DNA from: Perognathus longimembris pacificus
Taxonomy: Eukaryota; Chordata; Mammalia; Rodentia; Heteromyidae
Reading direction: 5' to 3'
DNA length: 64,000 nucleotides
NCBI RefSeq assembly: GCF_023159225.1
Contig: NC_063166.1
Location: forward strand, 40,844,149-40,908,148
The position numbers were made by a program, and so were the translations under genes. The first letter of the stretch is position 1, and each line of letters starts with the position of its first letter. Under the pieces are notes generated by a model. It made no database searches. It saw nothing but the letters and a program-made list of their open reading frames with translations, and was not told the origin of the DNA. Shown piece after piece: positions 57,150-64,000 of this stretch.

Positions 57150-58505
57150 TGCTTGGTCTTTTGGGTAGATGCCCAAAACTGGGGCTGGCTGGGTCATAAG
57201 GAAGCTCTATGCTTAGCTTTCTGAGAAACCTCCACACTGCTTTCTAGAGTGGTTGAACAAGTTTGCATCCCCACCAAAAATATAGTAGGGTTCCCTTTTG
57301 CCACATCCTCTCCAGCATTTGTAATTATTGGATTTCCTGATAATGGACATTCTTACTGGGGTGTAGGTAGAATATCAATGTTGTTTTGATTTGCATTTCT
57401 TTTATGGCCAGTGATGTAGAACACTTTTTCATGTGACTCTTGGCCATTCTCATTTCCTCTTCAGATAAGTTTCTTTCTAGGTCTTTAGCCCATTTGTTGA
57501 GGGGGCTGTTGGTTTTTTGGTTGATTGTTTTGGAGGAATTTATTTATTTTTTTGAGTGCTGTGTCTATTTTAGATATCAGGCCTTTGTCCGTTGTGTGGC
57601 TGGTAAAGATATTTTCCTGAATCTGTGGGCTTTCTGTTTATCTTGGAAGCTATGTATGTCCTTACCCTGCAGAAACTCTGCAGTTTAATATAGTCCCACT
57701 TGTCCAACCTTTCTTTGATTCGTTGCATTTCTGGACCTTTGTTGAGGACGTTTCTTCCAGTGCCAAGCAATCCTAGACTTTCTCCTGTTCCTTCTTGTAG
57801 TGTTTTCAGGGTATCTGATTTTATTTCTAGGGCTTTGATCCATTTGGAATTGATTTTGGTGCAGGGTGGTTTTATTTTGTTACAGGTGTTGCCCCAGTTT
57901 TGCCAGCACCATTTGTTAAAGAGGCTGCCTTTGTTCCAACCTACATTTTTAGCTCCTTTGTCAAAATTAGGTAGCCATAGGTCTGTGGGTTAATTTCTGG
58001 GTCTTCGGTTCCATTGGTCCTCGGGTCTGTTCTGTGCCGGTACCATGCCAAGTGAAATGAACTCCACGTTATGGAGACAAGAGTTATACCTCTGTTGTAA
58101 TTATTATCAACATGCTATGTGAAACTGTGCATGTTTTTGTCTGTTTGTTTGATTGTTTTGTTTAGTTTTGTTTGTCTTGTATTCCTTTCCTGTGATTATA
58201 CCCCAGCTACCACTATATCTCATCTGAGTACCCTGGATACTGTTTTTATGGGTATTAGAACTGGGGAAGGGAAAGGGAATATCAAAATTTACAGACAAAG
58301 CAGGAAAAGACATACCAATCCAAAAGCAATACTTACAAAACCATTTGGTGTAAATCAACTGCATAACTCTTGGGGGGATAGGGAAATGGGGAGGGGGAGG
58401 GTGGTAATGAGGGAGGAGGTAACAAGTTGAACAAGGAATGTACTCATTGCCTTACACATGAATCTGTAACCACTCTGAACCACACTTTGACAATAAAGAA
58501 AAAAA
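57150..58505 (+). mobile_element. Twin-primed (5'-inverted) L1
   Basis: 58047-58505 is an L1 3' UTR in plus orientation, matching 62564-62997 and ending GACAATAAAGAAAAA. The segment before it, 57155-58046, is L1 ORF2 C-terminal sequence in the opposite orientation, matching 15627-16515 of the minus-strand L1 directly. About 340 bp of L1 between the two arms are missing. An inverted 5' arm with a junction deletion is the classic product of twin priming. Frames inside are ORF2 debris. Confidence 0.9.
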
Positions 58506-58734
58506 GATTAATTTTAAAAATCACATTCAATAGCTTTTTCATTACCCTGTTGTTTCAACATAGGAGAAATGGCTTTCAGCTTCTTGAGCTAACCCACAGA
58601 CTTGTCAGATTGATTCACAGAATGCAAAGCAAAGAGGCTCTTGAAGTTTCCAAGCCATCATTCATGAACAGAAGGCAAGACTGCAGAGTTTTGAGCTTTT
58701 ATCCCCCATTTATTGTTTTATTTATACTTGTATA
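58506..58734. other. Spacer between L1 and unclassified repeat
   Basis: Nothing recognised. Confidence 0.4.
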
Positions 58735-58935
58735 TTTTTATTACCTTTAAGTAGTTTTAAAGGGATATCATAACAACAAAGCAATTTCTAAGGACAATGT
58801 AGCTAGATTAATGTTACCCCTTCTGCCTTTCCCCTCAACTTTTCTGATCCCTCCAATACTATCAAGTTAAAGGCTTCGATTTTCACGAATGTACCTAGAA
58901 TGTGATGGCCAGCCTTCTTCTCTCCATTTACCTGC
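58735..58935 (-). repeat. Unclassified dispersed repeat, minus copy
   Basis: Shares landmarks with 39695-39960 and 10278-10412: TTTAAGTAGTTTTAAAGGG, AATGTTACCCCTTCTGCC, CAACTTTTCTGATCC and TCTCTCCATTTACCTGCTC. Confidence 0.5.
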
Positions 58936-59204
58936 TCTCCTCACCTAAACTTCTCTAACTGTTAAAAAGGAAAACAAGCAAGCATGTTTTAACTTAGCTT
59001 TTTTTCCCCCTTAAGTATCTTTAAGGATCTAATTCTTTTATTTCAAGGAAACTTTCTCCTAGGCACTCCAAAACATTAAGAAGTTTGGAAGATTCACCTA
59101 GAACTTTAAATGTAACATCAACAATAGAATCCTCCTCCTAAGAGTAACCCATAACATTGCTATGTAACCCTTATGTCATTTTCTTTTTCTTTATTTACAT
59201 AGGA

Positions 59205-59683
59205 TTAGTTTATCTCTAGGATAGTCCTACCAGTGGATCACAGTAGCTCAATAGCTATGTACATATGACCATATGAAATAATGCTAATCAAAATGAATGC
59301 CAAGATATGGAGACAAGAAGATTTGTTTTGTTTCTTTGCCTTTTTTTAAAAAAAAAAATTTATTATTTTTTCTTTCTCCCCTTTGTTTTATCCCCTGTTG
59401 TCACTGTTTTTATTTTGATGCCCTGTGTCTTGTATGTATGTTTATCTGATTTAGGAAAGGGAAGGGGAATACCAAAATGGTGAGACAAAAGACAAGGTGT
59501 GAAGCAATGCAACAGGGATAATCACAAGACCATACTTGGGAAATGAACTTTATAACTGGGGAGGGACAGGGAAATGGACAAAGTTCAACAAGAAGTGTAC
59601 TCATTATCTTACTTATATAACTGCAACCCCACTGACATCACTGACATTGCCCTTACAATAAAATAAAATAATAATAATAAAGG
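59205..59683 (+). mobile_element. Older L1 3' UTR fragment
   Basis: GATCACAGTAGCTCAATAGC, CCATATGAAATAATGCTAATC, the G-rich block at 59558-59577, GTACTCATTATCTTACTTATA and ACAATAAAATAAAAT follow the same order as the L1 3' UTR at 62518-62998. It is more diverged. A T-rich insertion lies at 59320-59370. Confidence 0.8.
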
Positions 59684-59754
59684 AGTACAGAAGAGTGCAG
59701 AGGAACAAATGTCCTTGTTCACAGGTCCAGAAAACCTGCAAGGAAAAACCATGG

Positions 59755-62433
59755 AAAGAATCAACAAAACAAAGAGTTGGTTCTTTGAAAAAACCAAAAA
59801 GATAAACAGACCCCTAGCAAACCTGACCAAAAAATGAAGGCAGCACACTCATATAAACAAGATCAGACATGAAACAGGGAACATCACCACAGAAAAAACC
59901 AAGATTCAGAACACAATAAGGGACTATTTTGCAAACCTTTATGCCAACAAATTCAACAACCTGGAAGAAATGGATGATTTCCTAGAAAAAATTGATATCC
60001 CCAAACTCAACCATGAAGATTAAAACCTTCTAAACAGACCCATATCCAGCATTGAAATAGAATCAGCAATAAGTGATCTCCCATCCAAGGAAAGCCCAGT
60101 TCCAGACAGATTCACAGCAGAATTCTACAAGGCCTTCAAAACAGAACTCACACCAATATTTCTCAAAATCTTCAATGAAATTGAAAGAGAACGTTCACTA
60201 CCAGACACATTCTATGAAGCCAGTATAACCCTCATCCCAAAACCAGGCAGGGACGCATCATGGAAAGAGAACTATGGAACCATTTTCCTGATGAACAGTG
60301 ATGCAAAAATTCTCAACAAAATTCTGGCCAATCGACTTCAACAGGTCATCAAAAAAATTATACACTACGATCAAACTCGATTCATCCCAGGGATGCAAAG
60401 TTGGTTCAATATATGCAAGTCAATTAATGTAATCCACCACATCAACCGGAGCAAGGTAAAGAACCACATGGTTATATCTCTGGATGCGGAAAAGGCGTTT
60501 GATAAAATCCAGGACCCAATTATGCTAAAAGCCCTGGAAAAACTGGGATTCCAGGGAACACTCCTGAATATAATAAAGGCAGTTTATGACAAACCAACAG
60601 CAAGCATAACTCTAAATGGTTAAAAACTAAAGCTATTCCCTTTAAAATGAGGAGCAAGACAGGGATGTCCGTTCTCTCCCCTTCTCTTCCACATAGTACT
60701 AGAATTCCTAGCCAGAACAATTAGGCAAGAAGAAAATATAAAGGGGATCCAAATAGGAAAAGATGAAGTTAAACTTTGTCTCTTCGTAGATGACATGATC
60801 CCATACCTAAAGAACCCCATATACTCTACTCCCAAGGTACTAGAGCTGATCCAAAACTTTGTCAAAGTTGCAGGATATAAAATAAACCCTCAAAAATCAA
60901 TGGCCTTCCTATATGCTAATGACCCAAATGCCGAGGCTGAAATCAGGAAAGCAACTCCTTTTGCAGTAGCCTCAAAAAACATAAAATACCTAGGAATAAC
61001 CTTAACCAAAGAAATGAAAGACATCTATGATGAGAACTTTAAAAACATGAAAAATGAAATTAAGTCAGAACCAAGGAAATGGAAAAACCTCCCATGCTCC
61101 TGGATTGGGAGGATTAATATAATCAAAATGGCAATATTGCCAAAGGCTATCTATAAATTCAATGCGATACCCATTAATATCCCAACACAATTTTTTAATG
61201 AAATAGAGGAAGCAATCCAGAAATTCATAGGGAACAATAAAAGACCCAGAATAGCAAAAACAATCCTAAGCAGAAAGAACAGTGCTGGAGGAATTACAAC
61301 ACCTAACTTCAAGCTGTATTATAAAGCTACAGTAATAAAAACAGCTTGGTATTGGCACTGGAACAGGCCTGATAATTGAAGACCCAGAAATGAACCCACA
61401 GAACTATGCCTACTTAATCTTTGATAAAGGAGCTACAAAAGTAGTCTGGCAGAAAGATTGCCTCTTTAACAAATGGTGCTAGCAAAACTGGTTCAACACA
61501 TGCAACAATCTAAAACTAGATCTTTATATATCACCCTGCACCAAAATCAATTCCAAATGGATCAAAGAGCTCGGAAGTAACACAGATACCCTGAATACAC
61601 TAAAGGAAGTAGGAGGAGAAACACTTGGACTCCTTGGCACAGGACGGAACTTCCTTAATAAAGACCCAGAAATGCTACAAATCAAAGAAAGGATGGACAA
61701 ATGGGACTGCATCAAACTGCAGAGCTTCTGCATGGCAAAGGTCATAGCTTGCAAGATAAACAGAGAGCCCACAGATTGGGAAAAGATATTTACTGGCCAT
61801 ACAATGGACAAAGGACTCATATATAAAATATACAGAACTAAAAAAATTACATTCCTCCAAAACAAAACCGCAAAGAACCAATAGCCCCCTCAACAAGTGG
61901 GCTAAAGACTTACAAAGAGACTTCTCTGATGAGGAAATGAGAATGGCCAAGAGACATCACTGGCCATAAAAGAAATGCAAATCAAAACAACACTGAGATT
62001 TCATCTCACCCCAGTAAGAATGTCTTATATCAAGAAAACAAACAATAACAAATGTTGGAGGGGATGTGGCCAAAAGGGAACCCTACTTCATTGTTGGTGG
62101 GAATGCAAACTGGTTCGGCCACTCTGGAAAGTGCTATGGAGATTCCTCAGAAGGCTAAACGTAGAGCTCCCCTATGACCCAGCAGCCTCACTGTTGGGTA
62201 TCTATCCAAAAGCCCACAAAAAAAATCACAGTAATGCCACCAGCACAACAATGTTCATCGCAGCACAATTTGTCATAGCTAGAATATGGAAACAACCCAG
62301 GTGCCCCTCAGTAGAAGAATGGATCGGGAAAATGTGGTACATATACACAATGGAATTTTATGCCTCCATCAGAAAGAATGACATTGTCCCATTAGTAAGG
62401 AAATGGGGACTTGGAAAAAATTATACTAAGTGA
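59755..62433 (+). pseudogene. L1 ORF2 fragment (RT and C-terminal domains), inactivated
   Basis: Starts just upstream of the RT domain (KSWFFEK). It covers fingers and palm to the C-terminal Cys motif CWRGCGQ...HCWWEC at about 62050, ending at the stop at 62433. The RT active core reads FVDD (60783-60794). A stop lies at about 59836, another at 60621-60623, and there are several frameshifts (near 59990, 60290, 60640 and 61380), so no RT can be made. The longest clean piece is 60795-61379. No endonuclease domain is present. Confidence 0.92.
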
Positions 62434-62434
62434 A

Positions 62435-63002
62435 GTGAGCCAGACACAAAGAAACATGGACTCTATGGTCTCCCTCATAGGGAATAATTTGCACAGGTTT
62501 AGGCATGTCACAGCAGAGGATCACAATAGCCCAGTAGCTATACCCTTATGAACACATAAGATGATGCTAAGTGAAATGAACTCCATGTTATGGAAACGAT
62601 TGTTATATCACTGTTGTAACTGCTTTCAATGTGCTATGTGTAACTGTAGCTTCTATTATTGATGATCTTATTGTTTCTTCTTCCTGTGGTTGTACCTGCA
62701 CTATCTCTGTTTCTTATCTGAGTACATTGGAAACCGTGTATACTGGTATTAGAACTAGGAAACTGAAAAGGATTACCAAAATCGAGAGACACAGGGTAAA
62801 AAAGACAAATGCCTACAAAAGCAATACTTGTAAATGTGTTTGATGTTAATGAACTGAACAACTCATGGGCGGGAAAGGGAAAGGGGGAGGGGGTGGGGGA
62901 ATGAGGGATGAGGTAACAAACAATACAAGAAATGTATCCAATGCCTAACGTATGAAACTGTAACCTCTCTGTACATCAGTTTGACAATAAAAATTTTTAA
63001 AA
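62435..63002 (+). other. L1 3' UTR with G-rich tract
   Basis: Contains a polypurine tract at 62870-62915 with multiple GGG runs, and ends GACAATAAAAATTTT then A-rich. It is the best copy for comparison with the other L1 3' UTRs in the window. Confidence 0.88.
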
Positions 63003-63005
63003 AAA

Positions 63006-63313
63006 TAAAGAAAGAAAGGAAACCTTGGGGCTTTACCACTGTTTGGGAGTATGGAATGGAAGTTGCCTTTAGGTCATTTTGACCTAACAAATGCATAAAT
63101 TTGTCCTCATTCTTCACTTCAGAAGTCATACAAGAACAAGCATAATACTTTTGGTCTAAGGCTTCTAATCAATATCTCTTACTCCCTCCTAAATCCCTTC
63201 CCTTTGTATAAGACAACAGTGCTTGCTGCACTGTAACTGTTTTTCTTTAACTTATGCTTTTAATTTGTGTTTACTACTACTTTCCCTTTTTACTTTCTCT
63301 TCTTTCTCTATTT
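63006..63313. other. Unique spacer, no gene seen
   Basis: Nothing recognised. Confidence 0.4.
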
Positions 63314-63325
63314 TTGGGGGCACGT

Positions 63326-63337
63326 GTGTTTGTGTGT

Positions 63338-63390
<53 letters not shown>
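63326..63390 (+). repeat. (TG)n microsatellite at SINE tail
   Basis: About 30 TG units with few interruptions, directly at the 3' end of the minus-strand B1-Geo copy that follows. Confidence 0.95.
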
Positions 63391-63392
<2 letters not shown>

Positions 63393-63597
63393 CCAGTACT
63401 AGAGCTTGAATTCAGGACCTTATGCTCTTGCTTGGCTTCTTCATTCAAGGTAGCAGGCCTCTACTACCAGATTTTTGCAGGTTAATTGGAAATAAGAGTC
63501 TCAGGAAATTTTCTGCCAAGGCTGCTTTCCAACCTTGATCCTTAGATCTCAGCCACCAGTGTAACTAGGATTACAGGCATGAGGAGCCAGTGGCCTC
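63391..63597 (-). mobile_element. B1-Geo SINE
   Basis: Reverse-sense Geo half (GAGCTTGAATTCAGGACC), linker GTTAATTGGAAATAAGAG at 63481 and B1 head to 63597. Confidence 0.88.
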
Positions 63598-63912
63598 TTA
63601 CTATTTCCTTTTAAGTTAGCTTATCACTCTGAAGCCTTGTCTCTCCTTAAATTACTATGCAGCTCAGAAAGGGCCAACCATTCAATACACTTATTTTAGT
63701 CTCCTGAATTTTGATTCACTCTGAATATGTAGTATGTTGCAAAAAAATATAAACCTTTTCTCTTTCTGATTATTAACAAAATGTTCCTCATAAACTCACA
63801 AGATTTTGTTATGTAGCTCTGGGGGCACAAATTTTATTAGATTTAACTCTACAAGGGCCAGGTACTTTTATTTTTGCATGTCAGGTTGAATCATCAAATT
63901 TTATTCTTTCAT
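63598..63912. other. Unique spacer, no gene seen
   Basis: Nothing recognised. Confidence 0.4.
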
Positions 63913-64000
63913 GGGGCTTGAACTCAGGGCCTGCGTGATGTCCCTAAGTTATTTTGCTCAATGGTAGCACTCTACCATTTTGAACCACAGCTCTACTTCT
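63913..64000 (-). mobile_element. B1-Geo SINE, cut by window edge
   Basis: GGGGCTTGAACTCAGGGCC and CTCAATGGTAGCACTCTACC are the reversed Geo half. The B1 half lies beyond the window. Confidence 0.85.

Larger units (their letters stand above)
59684..63005 (+). mobile_element. 5'-truncated L1 (ORF2 from before the RT domain, plus 3' UTR)
   Basis: About 3.3 kb matching the minus-strand L1 (18130-14833). The 5' boundary near 59684 is approximate, because homology is obvious only from about 59755. The 3' UTR is 62435-62998, then an A-rich end. It abuts the older L1 3' end upstream, so two L1 tails lie in tandem. No clean target-site duplication is found. Confidence 0.92.

Noticed and set aside
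1..64000. CRISPR arrays, operons, phage or bacterial systems
   Set aside because: The regularly repeated units are dispersed SINEs of variable spacing, simple repeats and LINEs typical of a mammalian nuclear genome. No bacterial coding signature exists.
1..64000. Endogenous retrovirus or LTR element
   Set aside because: No paired long direct repeats, primer-binding site or gag/pol motifs of retroviral type were seen. The reverse transcriptase remnants are of L1 type.

Overview
This is a 64 kb stretch of AT-rich nuclear DNA from a rodent, almost certainly a geomyoid (kangaroo rat, pocket mouse or pocket gopher group). The diagnosis rests on its SINEs. There are nine copies of the dimeric IDL-Geo element: an ID/tRNA-Ala-like left half joined to the 'Geo' right half, a family reported only from Geomyoidea. 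There are also many B1-type (7SL-derived) elements. Genus cannot be decided from the sequence. I find no functional protein-coding gene, no rRNA or tRNA gene, no CRISPR array and nothing bacterial. The longer open frames are L1 or zinc-finger debris, or chance frames in repeats and microsatellites. The window looks like an intergenic region or a large intron.

Layout. 1-14.6 kb: dispersed SINEs in unique DNA, an old L2 piece (8.35-8.6 kb), and an unclassified repeat with a 109-bp tandem duplication (10.3-12 kb). 14.6-22.3 kb: a full-length but dead L1 on the minus strand, with a 15-bp target-site duplication and a 3'-transduced flank. 22.3-31 kb: dense SINEs, an old L1 3' end (25.6-26.3 kb), a decayed C2H2 zinc-finger fragment (about 29.8 kb, minus) and nested SINEs. 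31-57 kb: SINEs, simple repeats and long repeat-poor stretches (4.9-7.6, 37.1-39.7, 45.2-47.1 and 51.5-54.6 kb), some of which could be conserved non-coding DNA. 57.1-63 kb: an L1 cluster comprising a twin-primed (5'-inverted) L1, an older L1 3' end and a 5'-truncated L1 on the plus strand.

The main SINE here, with 32 copies, has a 7SL/B1-like left half and the same Geo right half that IDL-Geo carries, so one right-hand module has been joined to two different heads. I call it B1-Geo as a working name. Many B1-Geo copies end directly in (CA)n, which appears to have seeded most long dinucleotide arrays in the window. IDL-Geo copies keep clean target-site duplications and long poly(A) tails, whereas B1-Geo copies are diverged, so IDL-Geo seems to be the younger family.

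No host genes act together here. The only biochemical system represented is L1 retrotransposition (ORF1 RNA-binding protein, ORF2 endonuclease/reverse transcriptase) and the SINEs that borrow it. All L1 copies in the window are broken.
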